42,374 nucleotides of DNA from Dehalococcoidia bacterium (lineage in GTDB: Bacteria; Chloroflexota; Dehalococcoidia; GIF9; AB-539-J10). A program made the position numbers and the translations under genes. Below the pieces are notes generated by a model that was not told where the DNA came from, did no database searches, and saw nothing but the letters and a program-made list of their open reading frames with translations. Of the stretch, positions 1-8,611 are shown in pieces. Numbering within the stretch: the first letter of the stretch is position 1; the number at the start of each line of letters is the position of its first letter. Location of the stretch: contig JAUVZB010000015.1 in assembly GCA_030602785.1 (NCBI GenBank), positions 1 through 42,374 on the forward strand, read 5' to 3'.

Positions 1-2
1 TC

Positions 3-1163
3 AGTCTCTTTGTGACTCCGTTGCAGGACGCGTTCGGATGGGGACGCGGCCAGATAATGGCCGGCTTCACCATCTTCTTCGTGACGATGGGTGTCACCTC
101 GCCGGTGGTCGGTCGGTTCGTGGACCGCTACGGCGCCCGCCGGGTCATTCCAATTGGCGCGGTGGTGATGGGCCTGGGATTCGTTGTCGTCAGCCAGGTG
201 AGCCAGCTCTACCTCTTCTACCTCGGCTACGTGCTGGTCGGCGCGGGCGCCGCCGGCATCGGGCAGGTGCCTTCAAGCGCGATAGTCTCCAACTGGTTCA
301 AGAAGCGGCGGGGCACTGCGATAGGTCTCATGGCCGCAGGCGTGGGTGCGGGTGGTGTGCTCGCGCCTGCCGTCGGATTCATCATCGAGAACCATGGCTG
401 GCGGAACGCATATCTCTCGATGGCTATTCTCATCTGGGTGGTCGTTATTCCCCTCGGCGCGCTGGTTGTGCGTACCCGTCCATCTGAGATGGGCCTGTAT
501 CCGGACGGCGAGATCATGCCCCTTAACAACACGGGCGCGGTAGCGGTGGCTACCGACGAGCACGGTTTCACGTTGCGTCAGGCGATGGCGACGCTTCCCT
601 TCTGGCTCATCGCCGTGTCATTTCTCTTCGGCAACTTCAGCAACATGGGCCTTGTCCAGGCACCCGTCCCGTTCCTGCAGGATATCGGCTACCCGATGCA
701 GACCGCAGCCGCGGCCCTCGGCGCGATAGGCATTGGCAGTGCCCTTGGAAAGGTGTTCTTCGGCTGGCTGTGCGACAAGATACTCCCGAAGTACGCGTGG
801 GCCATCGGCCAGGGCCTGATGGCGGCGTCGGTCCTGGTACTGCTCACTATTCGTGCTGACTCGCCGACAGCGCTCATCTGGGCGTATTCGCTGCTGCTGG
901 GCTTCGGAGTGGGATCGTGGTTGCCCACGCTTTCGATCCTCGCGAGCAGCCACTTCGGCCTCGCGTTCTATGGCTCCATCTTCGGCGCTCTCAACCTGGC
1001 TCAGAGTCTCGGTACCGCCACAGGGCCGTTCTTCGCGGGCGTGATGTACGATGCCACGGGCGCCTACTACTGGACGTTCATCGTCTTCGCCGCCATGTTC
1101 GCAGTCGGCATCCCGCTCATCCTGCTGGTGAAGCGGCCGAAGCCGCTGCACCGCGACTCGTGA
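3..1163 (+). CDS. MFS transporter, 5' end outside window
   Basis: A major facilitator superfamily carrier of the oxalate/formate-antiporter-like (OFA/monocarboxylate) kind, predicted to sit in the cytoplasmic membrane. The reading frame is open from base 3. Alignment with the next gene shows that about 45 N-terminal residues lie before the window, so the gene is cut by the window edge. The MFS signature loop DRYGARR between helices 2 and 3 is present, as is the repeated signature FFGWLCDKI in the second half, followed by a run of hydrophobic helices. The substrate cannot be read from sequence; small organic acids are typical for this subfamily. It is followed 88 bp later by a close paralog, which points to a tandem duplication. 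Confidence 0.9.
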   Translation, partial: SLFVTPLQDAFGWGRGQIMAGFTIFFVTMGVTSPVVGRFVDRYGARRVIPIGAVVMGLGFVVVSQVSQLYLFYLGYVLVGAGAAGIGQVPSSAIVSNWFKKRRGTAIGLMAAGVGAGGVLAPAVGFIIENHGWRNAYLSMAILIWVVVIPLGALVVRTRPSEMGLYPDGEIMPLNNTGAVAVATDEHGFTLRQAMATLPFWLIAVSFLFGNFSNMGLVQAPVPFLQDIGYPMQTAAAALGAIGIGSALGKVFFGWLCDKILPKYAWAIGQGLMAASVLVLLTIRADSPTALIWAYSLLLGFGVGSWLPTLSILASSHFGLAFYGSIFGALNLAQSLGTATGPFFAGVMYDATGAYYWTFIVFAAMFAVGIPLILLVKRPKPLHRDS

Positions 1164-1251
1164 CTCCGCTCCGCGGCCTGGCACTCCTTTCCTTCGCCCC
1201 TTTTTCGCTTCTGGTACAATGGCCGACCGGTGTTGTGGCAATGAGGGAAGG

Positions 1252-2520
1252 ATGACCGCAGGCGCTCCCCGGGTCAGAGGGCGTATCTTCTACGGCTACT
1301 GGCTTGTCGCATTCGCTTTCCTGTGCATGCTGATACACGCCGGCTGTGGCCCCTTCGTGTTCGCCATGTTCGTGAAGCCTCTCGGGAGTTCGTTCGGGTG
1401 GGGCCGTGGTCAGGTGATGGCGGGCTTCACCATCTTCTACCTGATGATGGGCGTTGCCTCGCCCTTTGTCGGTCGGGCTGTGGATCGCTACGGTGTTCGT
1501 CCTGTGATTCCGGTCGGCGCACTGGTCATGGGCGTGGGCTTCGTCATCGCGAGTCGGATGAGCGACCTCTACGTGTTCTACATCGCGTGTGCTTTCAGTG
1601 GCACCGGAGCGGCCATCATGGGGCATGTGCCCGCGAGCGCGATGATTTCGAATTGGTTCGCGAGAAGACGGGGTACTGCGGTGGGTGTGATGGCAGCGGG
1701 ACTTGGTGCCGGAGGTGTGGTGATGGCGCCAATCACGGCATACATCATCGAGAACTATGGCTGGCGGGATGCCTACTTCGCGATGGCTGTCATAATATGG
1801 GTCACGATTATCCCGCTTGCCCTGCTGCTCGTCCGGACAAGACCGTCGGAGATGGGACTGTACCCGGATGGAGACAGCGCGCCCACCGTCGTGGTGCCGA
1901 AAGAAACGACCCGGGGGGTGGCATCGGGTCTCACCCTGAGACAGGCGATGCTAATGGTTGCCTTCTGGCTCATGGGCATCTCGTACGGGCTCAGCGCCTT
2001 CAGTGCTGTGGGGACTCTGCAGACAGTCGTCCCGTTTCTCGGGGACACGGGCTATCCCATGGCGATTGCGGCTGCGGCTATCGGCGTGATAGGTGTTGGC
2101 AGCGGCGTTGGCAAAGTGTTCTTCGGGTGGCTGTGCGACAGGGTTCAGCCGCGGTTCGTGTTTGTCATCGGCCTCTGCCTCCAGCTGGGAGGAGTGCTGA
2201 TGCTCCTGAATGTGCATGCCGGCTCGCCGTTGGCTGTCATCTGGACATCGGCATTGGTGCTCGGACTTGGCAACGGAAGCTGGCTCCCGACGATGTCGCT
2301 GCTTGTGAGCACCAGTTTCGGACTGGCGTCCTATGGTGCGGTGTTCGGGGCCATCACCCTCTTGCAGAGCACGGGGCTTGCGATAGGTCCCCTGTTCGCG
2401 GGCATGACATACGATGCAACCGGCACGTACTACGTGGCCCTGGTCGTCTTCGCGGGACTCTATGCCATCTCAATCCCAACGATTCTGCTCGTCAGACGCC
2501 CGAAGTCGCCCGGTTCGTAG
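1252..2520 (+). CDS. MFS transporter, tandem paralog
   Basis: A 422-residue, 12-helix major facilitator superfamily carrier, closely related along its whole length to the partial gene before it (shared blocks such as FGWGRGQ, VRTRPSEMGLYPDG and KVFFGWLCD). The ATG at 1252 follows GAGGGAAGG and gives the expected short cytoplasmic N-terminus ending in FYGYWLV. An upstream in-frame ATG at 1219 is possible but adds residues unlike the family. The signature DRYGVRP lies in the 2-3 loop. It is probably an importer or exchanger of organic anions; the substrate is unknown. The neighbouring arsenate reductase does not by itself imply arsenic transport, since arsenite pumps belong to other families. 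Confidence 0.88.
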   Translation: MTAGAPRVRGRIFYGYWLVAFAFLCMLIHAGCGPFVFAMFVKPLGSSFGWGRGQVMAGFTIFYLMMGVASPFVGRAVDRYGVRPVIPVGALVMGVGFVIASRMSDLYVFYIACAFSGTGAAIMGHVPASAMISNWFARRRGTAVGVMAAGLGAGGVVMAPITAYIIENYGWRDAYFAMAVIIWVTIIPLALLLVRTRPSEMGLYPDGDSAPTVVVPKETTRGVASGLTLRQAMLMVAFWLMGISYGLSAFSAVGTLQTVVPFLGDTGYPMAIAAAAIGVIGVGSGVGKVFFGWLCDRVQPRFVFVIGLCLQLGGVLMLLNVHAGSPLAVIWTSALVLGLGNGSWLPTMSLLVSTSFGLASYGAVFGAITLLQSTGLAIGPLFAGMTYDATGTYYVALVVFAGLYAISIPTILLVRRPKSPGS

Positions 2521-2841
2521 CGCTGTCAGCGGACGGCAACGCCTCCAACTGCACAGACTCGTTGATTCCCGCACTTGCAGCTTGCGGCTCGTGACCCGCC
2601 GACGCGGGCCACACGCGCTGGGATAAGTATGGTGTCCCCAGATTGTCACCCGCGCGTGGCGCGCGCAGGTCGTGCTAGAGTGAGGCAGTGGCAGAGTCGT
2701 CTTCATCCGTCTACAGCCAGAGCGCCAAAGAGAACCACATGGCGGCCAGCCGGGTGGGAGTCGCGCGCCGGTGAGGCACGAGTCAGCCCGCCGCAGGCGG
2801 GAGTCCGCACGTCCCGAGTCACGAGTTGGAAAAGAGTCCTG
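2521..2841. other. Intergenic stretch with a GC hairpin
   Basis: No convincing gene is seen here. An open frame continues upstream of arsC but lacks a start with a ribosome-binding site or any family similarity. A hairpin with arms CCCGCC/GGCGGG and loop GCA lies at 2787-2801, about 40 bp before arsC. It may be a weak terminator of the MFS unit or a leader structure. Confidence 0.35.
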
Positions 2842-3279
2842 ATGGAGAGAAGGCCGAAAGTACTCTTCCTCTGCACGGGGAACTCGTGCCGCAGCCAGAT
2901 GGCCGAGGGCTGGGTGCGGCATTTGAAGGCGGACGCCATTGAGCCGTACTCCGGCGGCGTTGAAGTGAAACCGGTGGACCCCTGCGCCGTGAAGGTCATG
3001 GCCGATGCGGGCGTGGACATATCCGGACAACGCTCCAAGCACGTGAGCGAGATGATGTACATCCCGTTTGACTACGTCATCACCGTCTGCTCACACGCGC
3101 GGGAGACCTGCCCATTCTTCCCCGGCAACGTGAAACGGCTGCACGTGGAATTCGATGACCCACCTTTCCTCACGAAAGACATGAGCGAAGGGGAAGAGAA
3201 GCTCGCGGTCTACCGCCGCATCCGCGACGAGATTCGCGAGTTTGTGGGAAGGATGGCGGAAGACTTGAGCGAGGGCTAG
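2842..3279 (+). CDS. arsC: Arsenate reductase, thioredoxin-linked LMW phosphatase fold
   Basis: A 145-residue protein of the low-molecular-weight protein tyrosine phosphatase fold, arsenate reductase branch, which reduces arsenate to arsenite in the cytoplasm. The phosphate/arsenate loop is C11-TGNSC-R17 (C-X5-R), followed by SQMAEG. Two further cysteines, C83 and C90 in TVCSHARETC, match the Cys82/Cys89 relay of Staphylococcus ArsC, and D105-D106-P supplies the general acid. All catalytic residues are therefore visible. The ATG at 2842 gives the family's usual N-terminus (MERRPKVLFLCTGN); a longer open frame upstream is not homologous. No ars repressor or arsenite pump is in the window, so this is an orphan arsC. 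Confidence 0.93.
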   Translation: MERRPKVLFLCTGNSCRSQMAEGWVRHLKADAIEPYSGGVEVKPVDPCAVKVMADAGVDISGQRSKHVSEMMYIPFDYVITVCSHARETCPFFPGNVKRLHVEFDDPPFLTKDMSEGEEKLAVYRRIRDEIREFVGRMAEDLSEG

Positions 3280-3342
3280 CTGCCATCCGTCGCGCCAGGC
3301 TCGCTGTTGGGCGACTCTGCCATCGCACTGGTGAGGGAAAAC

Positions 3343-3375
3343 GTGCAGATTTGCATTTCAAATGCAAGATTGCAC
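3343..3375. terminator. Nested inverted repeat between convergent genes
   Basis: An outer arm pair GTGCA (3343-3347) and TGCAC (3371-3375) encloses the inner palindrome TTGCATTT-C-AAATGCAA (3351-3367), with GAT repeated on both sides. It lies between arsC and the leftward membrane-protein gene. A two-way transcription stop is likely; a protein-binding site is the alternative. Confidence 0.5.
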
Positions 3376-3404
3376 AGAACGGCGGCACGATTGCCAGTGG
3401 CTGC

Positions 3405-4259
3405 TCACTCCCCTGCCAGCGCGTCCAGCTCCGCCGTGAGGTGCTCCGTCATATAGCCGTCCTTCCTCACGCGCAGGTCGAGGTAGATGAGGAGATTGCC
3501 AAGGGTGGTGAGGGGGGTTAGCACCAGTGCGAACAGGAAGGCGTCGATACCGGGAGCGAAGGCGGCAAGCCACAGCACCGGCATCTGCATAGCGCCGAGC
3601 AGAAGGGCCACGATGAGCAGCAGCCCGAAGGTGCGCAGCCAGGAGCCCGAGACGAGCTTCCAGCAGCGCACAATTGAGGTCAAGGGCCCTGCCTGCTCGA
3701 AAAGCGCGACGAGTGGCGCGAACATGAGCCGTACGGCGAGGTAGACTCCGGCAAAGATGGCAGGAACCGCGAGCAGGTAGTTGGCCACGCCTCCACCGGC
3801 GCCAAGCATCCCCCCGAAGCCGATGGGGATGCCTGCTGCCAACCCAACGATGATGCTTGCCCCGAGCATGGACGGCAGCCGCCTCAGTACCACTTCGTAC
3901 GCGCGCCCGATAGAGACATGGCCGGCAACGAGGTCTTGCGCGCCCGCCTGCGCCAACGCACCGCTCACAGCGAGGAATCCGAGAGTGTAGAGCGCTCCGT
4001 AGGCGGCGAATCCGAGAAAGGCAGCACCGGAAAGCGCCGGCATCGGCTGCTCGGCCGTGCCTCCCAGCAACAGCCCCATGAAGTCCGCCCCGAATGTGGC
4101 CAGTCCCGCGGCAATGAGCGGCACAGCCACGATGGCCGAGATGGCGATCATAGCCACGATGTTCTGACCGTAGAGACGGAACATCTCCACGATGACGCCG
4201 CCCGCGCTGCGCGGGCCAGGCCCCGGGGCCACGGAGAGTTCCTTGTTGTCCTGGTTCAT
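3405..4259 (-). CDS. Multi-pass membrane protein of unknown function
   Basis: A 284-residue integral membrane protein with a charged, proline/glycine-rich cytoplasmic N-terminus of about 25 residues followed by roughly six hydrophobic segments. The pattern resembles proteins annotated as glycerophosphodiester phosphodiesterase membrane-domain or DUF7544-like, but no catalytic residues are visible and the assignment is not firm. The start at 4259 (MNQDNKEL) is preferred because AGGAAGAAGG stands just before it; an ATG five codons earlier overlaps that ribosome-binding site. The gene stands alone and converges on arsC. Confidence 0.75.
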   Translation of the reverse strand: MNQDNKELSVAPGPGPRSAGGVIVEMFRLYGQNIVAMIAISAIVAVPLIAAGLATFGADFMGLLLGGTAEQPMPALSGAAFLGFAAYGALYTLGFLAVSGALAQAGAQDLVAGHVSIGRAYEVVLRRLPSMLGASIIVGLAAGIPIGFGGMLGAGGGVANYLLAVPAIFAGVYLAVRLMFAPLVALFEQAGPLTSIVRCWKLVSGSWLRTFGLLLIVALLLGAMQMPVLWLAAFAPGIDAFLFALVLTPLTTLGNLLIYLDLRVRKDGYMTEHLTAELDALAGE

Positions 4260-4719
4260 GCCTTCTTCCTGCATGCCAAAGCCCCGAATCGCGAGGCGTC
4301 CCGGGGCTCTACCTCAAATGGCGTGCAGCCTGCCACACGTGCTCCGTGGCGATGTGTCAGGCTAGCTTGACGGGGCTGTCTGTGTCAAGCGAAAGATGCC
4401 ACCGCGGTTGGCAACAAGCCGGCGCGGGTGGTTCTTGAACCGCCCCTTTGGACGGGCAACCACAGGGGGGGTTCACCATGCTGTTGCTTCTGGAGGGCCT
4501 CTGCCTGCTGCTTCACGCGCTCTCTTCTCAAGCCCCTCTGGGCGAAACACCCTTTCGTGAGGCAACACCATCCCTTCGGAAACGGGGATTCTGAGCCGAT
4601 CCGGCGCCATTCCGCATTCCGGCAGATAGACGGCTTGCTTAGCACCTGTGGGACATGGAATGCAGGACGCATCAGCACTGAGCTTGTGCGAAATGAGGCT
4701 CCCTGACTATAGTATAGAC
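4260..4719. other. Intergenic stretch, possible repeat sequence
   Basis: No gene is supported. A leftward open frame of 125 codons has no ribosome-binding site and unlikely composition. Bases about 4430-4485 are unusually rich in short self-complementary GC runs (GGTTCTTGAACC; CCCCTTTGGACGGG), as often found in dispersed intergenic repeats. No second copy was found in this window. Confidence 0.3.
4684..4713 (+). promoter_or_regulatory. Promoter, possibly for a leaderless mRNA
   Basis: TTGTGC (4684-4689), an 18-base spacer and TATAGT (4708-4713) form a reasonable vegetative promoter. The ATG of the membrane-protein gene begins only seven bases after the -10 box and no Shine-Dalgarno sequence precedes it, so transcription may start on the start codon. 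Confidence 0.4.
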
Positions 4720-5157
4720 ATGTCGCAATGCCCGATATCCCCCCGCACCCACGGTGCCGCACGCTTCTTCCTCACTGCCGTCGGCATCGCTGCCTCCGGC
4801 CTGGTGTGCGCATTGGTGTTGGTGCTTGCCGTATCGCTGCTGATGCGCAACGATTCGTCAGGATTCGGAGCGCTCGGCCTTGCCCTCGGAGCCGCCATGC
4901 TGGGCTACCCGCTCGGTGGGGTTGCCGGCCTGTTCCTCCTCAGGCGAGTTGTGCGGATGAGTGGGTGGCTGCTGCTGGGCATCATTGGCGCGTTCGTGGG
5001 GGCCGCCGTGCCAGTGGGGATTGCCTCCATTGCCAACGGCAGCATAGAGCCTGATGTACTCATCGGGGTCTATTTCGTAAGCGTGCCTGTACTCTGCGCG
5101 ATTGGTTTCCTCGCACGTGCCGGCACAGTGTCGTCGGGCGGCAACGCAAAGGGCTAG
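4720..5157 (+). CDS. Small membrane protein, four predicted helices
   Basis: A 145-residue hydrophobic protein with about four membrane segments (near residues 13-38, 45-65, 75-97 and 108-125 by eye) and short polar loops. No family is recognised. The ATG at 4720 (MSQCPIS) sits immediately behind a promoter-like TATAGT, suggesting a leaderless message; an in-frame ATG at 4693 (MRLPDYS) is the alternative. It ends 15 bp before the methyltransferase start and probably shares its transcript. Confidence 0.65.
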   Translation: MSQCPISPRTHGAARFFLTAVGIAASGLVCALVLVLAVSLLMRNDSSGFGALGLALGAAMLGYPLGGVAGLFLLRRVVRMSGWLLLGIIGAFVGAAVPVGIASIANGSIEPDVLIGVYFVSVPVLCAIGFLARAGTVSSGGNAKG

Positions 5158-5172
5158 TGGAGGGTGATAGCG

Positions 5173-5982
5173 GTGCCTGAGGAATCTCCGGAAGCAGCGA
5201 AGACCTACTTCGACCTGCAGGCCGAGTGGGGCATGACGAAACACGTCGGTGTTCTGGAGGCCACCCAAGAGCTGGCAGTGGAATGCCACGTGAGCACCGA
5301 CTCCTATGTCCTGGTTGTCGGTTGCGGCGTTGGAATCACACCCTGCTACCTCGCGAAGCAGCACGGCTGCAGAGTGGTTGGCGTGGACCTCTCGCAGAGG
5401 ATGGTTGACAGGTCGAATGAACGGGCGAAGAAGAAGGGGGTACAGGACCTGGTTGAGTTCAGACAGGCGGACGCGCAGGAGCTCCCTTTCGAGAACTCCC
5501 TTTTCGACGCGGTGATGTGTGAGTCCGTGAATGCGTTCATACCGGACCGGCGCAAGGCAGCGCGCGAGTACGTACGGGTGGTCAAGCCGGGAGGATACGT
5601 CGGACTCAATGAGTGCGTCTGGGTGGAGCCACCACTTCCGGGAATGGCGGACTACATGTGGCGCATGATGGGCGCGGAGTTCTTTCCCTCCCACGAAGGC
5701 TGGAAAGCCCTGCTGGAGGAGTGCGGACTGAGCGAGGTAATTGAGAGGATTCACACCGTCAACGTACTGAGCCAGTGGTACGACGAAACCAGGCAGTTGG
5801 GACCCCGGGAGATTGCCGCGGCATATCTGAGCTTTCCGCTGCAGTGCATCAGGAATCCGGCCGGTCGTCGCTTCATGAGGGAGGCGTTGCGGGTGCCACG
5901 GAGCCTGTTCAAGGTGTTCAAGTACTTCGGATACGGCCTGTACGTCGGCATAAAGCCCGGGAAGCCGGCGGACGTTTCTTGA
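5173..5982 (+). CDS. Class I SAM-dependent methyltransferase
   Basis: A 269-residue Rossmann-fold methyltransferase of the UbiE/sterol-methyltransferase-like group. Motif I is VLVVGCGVG, followed by the acidic strand-2 end GVDLS, motif II (DAVMCESV) and KPGGYVGLNE. The acceptor cannot be told; quinone, sterol or small-molecule C-methylation are all known for relatives. GTG at 5173 is chosen because GGAGG (5159-5163) lies nine bases upstream; the GTG at 5164 would overlap that site. It follows the small membrane protein by 15 bp, and its stop overlaps the likely TTG start of the next gene (TTGA), so the two are probably translationally coupled. Confidence 0.87.
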   Translation: MPEESPEAAKTYFDLQAEWGMTKHVGVLEATQELAVECHVSTDSYVLVVGCGVGITPCYLAKQHGCRVVGVDLSQRMVDRSNERAKKKGVQDLVEFRQADAQELPFENSLFDAVMCESVNAFIPDRRKAAREYVRVVKPGGYVGLNECVWVEPPLPGMADYMWRMMGAEFFPSHEGWKALLEECGLSEVIERIHTVNVLSQWYDETRQLGPREIAAAYLSFPLQCIRNPAGRRFMREALRVPRSLFKVFKYFGYGLYVGIKPGKPADVS

Positions 5983-6794
5983 CTGCCGCAGAGGACGTAG
6001 CCGGAGCTGCCTTTCGGCACTGCGGCGAGCTAGCTGCTTCGCGGGGGCGTGAGGAAGAGGCTCCCGCTTTCTGGCCGGGGTACAGAGTCAGGAAGAGTCC
6101 CCGCGCGCGGCAGGTGCGGTTGACGATGTCGCTACGCGACGGCCTTGTTGTGGTCGTTCCCCGCCGATTCGATGTCAGGCGTATTCCCGACTTGCTGCAG
6201 ACGCGGAAGGCCTGGCTGGAACGCGCCGCCGGGCGGGTCGAAGAGGAGCGGAAGAACCGTGAGACCCAGGCTGAGGTCACTCTCCCCGGACGTATCAGCC
6301 TGCCGGGAATCGGGCAGGAGTGGGCGCTGTACTACCGGGCTACTGACTCACGGCGCGTCATGGCAGCCGAACGCGCCGGCAACCGCCTAGTGCTCTTCGG
6401 AGACACCGGGAGGAGCGAGTCCTGCAGGGCTGCCCTGGGGCGCTGGCTAAACCGAAAAGGTCATGAGCACCTGGAGCCACAGCTCGTCAGCCTCGCCGCG
6501 GAGCGTGGCTTCGCCCTGAGTCGCGTGGTTGTGAAGTCACAGAGGACCCGGTGGGCAAGCTGCTCGCGGCGTGGGACAATCAGTCTCAATGTGAGGCTCC
6601 TCTTTCTACCGGAGGACCTTGCCCGTCATGTGCTCATCCATGAGCTGTGCCATACGGTTCACATGGACCACTCTCGCGAGTTCAGGGCACTGCTCGAGCG
6701 GCATGACCCGGACTGCAAGGAGAACAGACGAAAGCTCCGCGAGGCATGGCGTCATCTGCCTGCGTGGCTGGACAGCCGCCCGCGTAGCTGGTAA
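5979..6794 (+). CDS. YgjP-like (DUF45/M48-type) zinc metallopeptidase
   Basis: A protein of about 271 residues with the YgjP-like metallopeptidase domain (PF01863). The core H221-E-L-C-H225 with H231 in HMDHS gives the zinc ligands and catalytic glutamate, and the preceding block RTRWASCSRRGTISLN is diagnostic of the family. The N-terminal half carries the usual VRLTM...GLVVVVPRRF strands. The start is uncertain. TTG at 5979 overlaps the methyltransferase stop by four bases and would be coupled to it. The first 30 residues do not look conserved, so translation could begin a little later. The cellular role of the family is not settled. Confidence 0.85.
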   Translation: MTAAEDVAGAAFRHCGELAASRGREEEAPAFWPGYRVRKSPRARQVRLTMSLRDGLVVVVPRRFDVRRIPDLLQTRKAWLERAAGRVEEERKNRETQAEVTLPGRISLPGIGQEWALYYRATDSRRVMAAERAGNRLVLFGDTGRSESCRAALGRWLNRKGHEHLEPQLVSLAAERGFALSRVVVKSQRTRWASCSRRGTISLNVRLLFLPEDLARHVLIHELCHTVHMDHSREFRALLERHDPDCKENRRKLREAWRHLPAWLDSRPRSW

Positions 6795-6971
6795 CGCGGC
6801 CACGCTCCGCCTCCCCGCCTCTTATGGAGCCCCTCTTCGGGAGACGTGCCGCGTGACCGGATTGCTCTTGGCGGAGAAGGGATGGCGTCACGGTCGCGTG
6901 ACGAGAAGGCCTGTGATTGCCCTGCCTGCGTGACTCATCGCTGCCAGGGACCCGCAACAGGACCTGTCTGC

Positions 6972-7265
6972 CTATTCGTCTGTGGCGTCGTCCGTCGCGG
7001 CTGTTGCAGACGGCAACCCGCAACCCCTGCTGCTTGTCGTCTCCTCTTCACTATTGGCGTCCATGCCGGCGAAAAAGCCCGCCGAGTAGCCCTTGGAGTA
7101 GCCGTCGAGGTAACCCTGCTGATAGGCGTTCAGCATGGCCGGGTCCTGGCTGGTGGCCCCGGCGTTGTCCTCATCTCCGCAGGATGCGAGCCCGATTAGT
7201 GCAACGATGAAGAGCAGCAGTGTAGCTGCAGCTGCGATGTAGTAGAGAGTGTTCTTCTTGTGCAT
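6972..7265 (-). CDS. Small lipoprotein with GYxxG repeats
   Basis: A 97-residue secreted protein: positive N-terminus (MHKKN), one hydrophobic segment, and a lipobox LASC placing the acylated cysteine near residue 29. The mature part begins with an acidic stretch and contains a compact helical repeat, GYLDGYSKGYSAGFFAG, with glycines every four residues. The tail is polar and low-complexity. AGGAG stands seven bases before the ATG. No family is recognised. It is probably anchored on the outer face of the cytoplasmic membrane. Confidence 0.75.
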   Translation of the reverse strand: MHKKNTLYYIAAAATLLLFIVALIGLASCGDEDNAGATSQDPAMLNAYQQGYLDGYSKGYSAGFFAGMDANSEEETTSSRGCGLPSATAATDDATDE

Positions 7266-7662
7266 ACCTTTTCTCCTGCCGCGAGTGCACTATTCTGTAA
7301 ACGATAGTCGGGCCGTCATGGTTGCGGGACGGAAGGCCCGAAGTGTGTCGGATGTCAACGGAAATCCAGGGGTGTCCCCTGGAGCGTTCATGTACTGTGT
7401 GGCAGGCGTGTCCCGCCTCCGCGTAGTCGTCGCGTGTTTCGCACAGGGGGGAATCGAAGCCCGAGGATCCCGCTGAATTCCATGTTCTCCTGCGGGCCCG
7501 GGCCCTTCAGCGTGAGCTGCAGGAGTTGCCGATTGGTGGTGGTGAAGCGCTCTGCGGAGACCTGCGCGTCCCGCGGCAGCACTGCCGCGCCAGTGTGCAG
7601 GCAGTCTTCCTCCCTCATCGCCACCATACGCTTCCCGATCCGCACGGCGCCCGAGAAATGCT
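7266..7662. other. Mostly non-coding gap, one doubtful small ORF
   Basis: The only candidate is a leftward open frame at 7388-7645 (GTG start, 85 codons). Its first 60 codons have a high GC third position like real genes here, but the rest do not. It lacks a clear ribosome-binding site and resembles nothing known to me. An inverted repeat ACTAT...ATAGT lies just upstream of the lipoprotein gene. Confidence 0.3.
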
Positions 7663-7956
7663 CTAGGAGGAGTCCTTCTGCTTGCCGCGCTCTTGAGCTA
7701 TGCGCTCGTAGCTCTCGCGGGCTTCCTTTGCGATGCGCTTTGCTTCGTCGTAACCCTTGCGGGCTGCCTCGTTTGGGAAGACAAGCTGGCGCACGCCTTC
7801 GTAGGGTACTTCCTCCGGCGGGTAGAGGTAGTCGAGCGTGAGTTGCCAGACGCGCTCGTCGGCCGCCTTGTACTCGTCCAAGGAGCGCTGTACCTCACTG
7901 TCCTCCGCGATATGGTAGCCCTCGAATGCCTGACGACCCTTCTTCTCTTCTTCCAT
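7663..7956 (-). CDS. Small charged helical protein, unknown function
   Basis: A 97-residue, strongly charged, predicted all-helical protein (KRIAKEARESYERIAQERGKQK at the C-terminus, shown in part) without membrane segments or cysteines. AGAGGAGCGAAG precedes the ATG, a very good ribosome-binding site, and the gene starts 10 bp after the stop of the upstream lipoprotein gene, so the two form an operon. A 97-codon open frame on the opposite strand (7693-7986) is its antisense shadow. Function unknown. Confidence 0.65.
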   Translation of the reverse strand: MEEEKKGRQAFEGYHIAEDSEVQRSLDEYKAADERVWQLTLDYLYPPEEVPYEGVRQLVFPNEAARKGYDEAKRIAKEARESYERIAQERGKQKDSS

Positions 7957-7966
7957 CTTCGCTCCT

Positions 7967-8611
7967 CTAGCCCGAAGGCACGCTAACGGTGAAGTGGCAC
8001 CATGCTTCCTGTCGCGCTGTGTTCGCGAGAGTCAGCCAGTAGTAGTCGCTCTGGAGGGCACTGATGGCCCATCCAATCTGCCATTTGCCAGCGGTCCTCG
8101 TGAGCTTCTGGAAGTAGCCGCTGTTGCCTGTCTCCGTAGCGGGCAGGTAGTCGTGAGCGTGCGATGCGCCGTATGGCGCACTGCCCGGTATCAGCATGAC
8201 GGAAACACCTTCCATCGTGCCGCTCAGGTCGGCGCCGAGAGGCACGTTGGCCTCCATGATGATTTCTACAGTCTCGCCTTCCTGGAGGAAGAAGCGGGTG
8301 TAATAGCGATTGTAGCGCGTGAACGGCAGTCCCTGAGAGACGATATCGTCCAGTGTGAGGCCTTGCCAGAACTGGCTCTCCGTCGCGGTGAGAGTCTCGA
8401 AGTTCTGGAGCACGAAGCTGGCCTCGGCGATGAAAGGACCCTGGGTCATGTCGGGTGGGAGTGGGTTGTTCGACGGGGGCGGTTCGTTGCCTATGGTGCA
8501 GGCACCGACGATGATGAGGGCAACGGCGGCAACGGCGCCGCCGATGACGAAGAGAAGACGCTTGCCGCCGGGCCTTCCCTCAGACTGCTCGGGCTCGATG
8601 ACCGGTGTCAC
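7967..8611 (-). CDS. Membrane-anchored or lipoprotein-like exported protein
   Basis: A 214-residue protein with a polar N-terminus of about 18 residues, one hydrophobic helix (LLFVIGGAVAAVALIIVGA) ending in cysteine, then a Pro/Asn-rich linker and a beta-rich extracellular domain of about 150 residues. The domain has many aromatic residues (FTRYNRYYTRFFLQEGE) and resembles emp24/GOLD-like or jelly-roll sheets, though not recognisably. The start is a GTG at 8611 with no Shine-Dalgarno sequence. It is first of a two-gene operon with the helical protein that follows. Confidence 0.7.
   Translation of the reverse strand: MTPVIEPEQSEGRPGGKRLLFVIGGAVAAVALIIVGACTIGNEPPPSNNPLPPDMTQGPFIAEASFVLQNFETLTATESQFWQGLTLDDIVSQGLPFTRYNRYYTRFFLQEGETVEIIMEANVPLGADLSGTMEGVSVMLIPGSAPYGASHAHDYLPATETGNSGYFQKLTRTAGKWQIGWAISALQSDYYWLTLANTARQEAWCHFTVSVPSG

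Noticed and set aside
4385-4762. A 125-codon leftward frame before the small membrane protein
   Set aside because: No start signal, mixed composition, and it crosses the promoter of the gene at 4720.
7388-7645. An 85-codon leftward frame with partly gene-like codon use
   Set aside because: The last third loses coding character, there is no ribosome-binding site, and nothing is recognised; kept only as a note in the gap entry.
7693-7986. A hydrophobic 97-codon rightward frame
   Set aside because: It is the antisense shadow of the helical protein at 7663-7956, which has an excellent ribosome-binding site and operon position.
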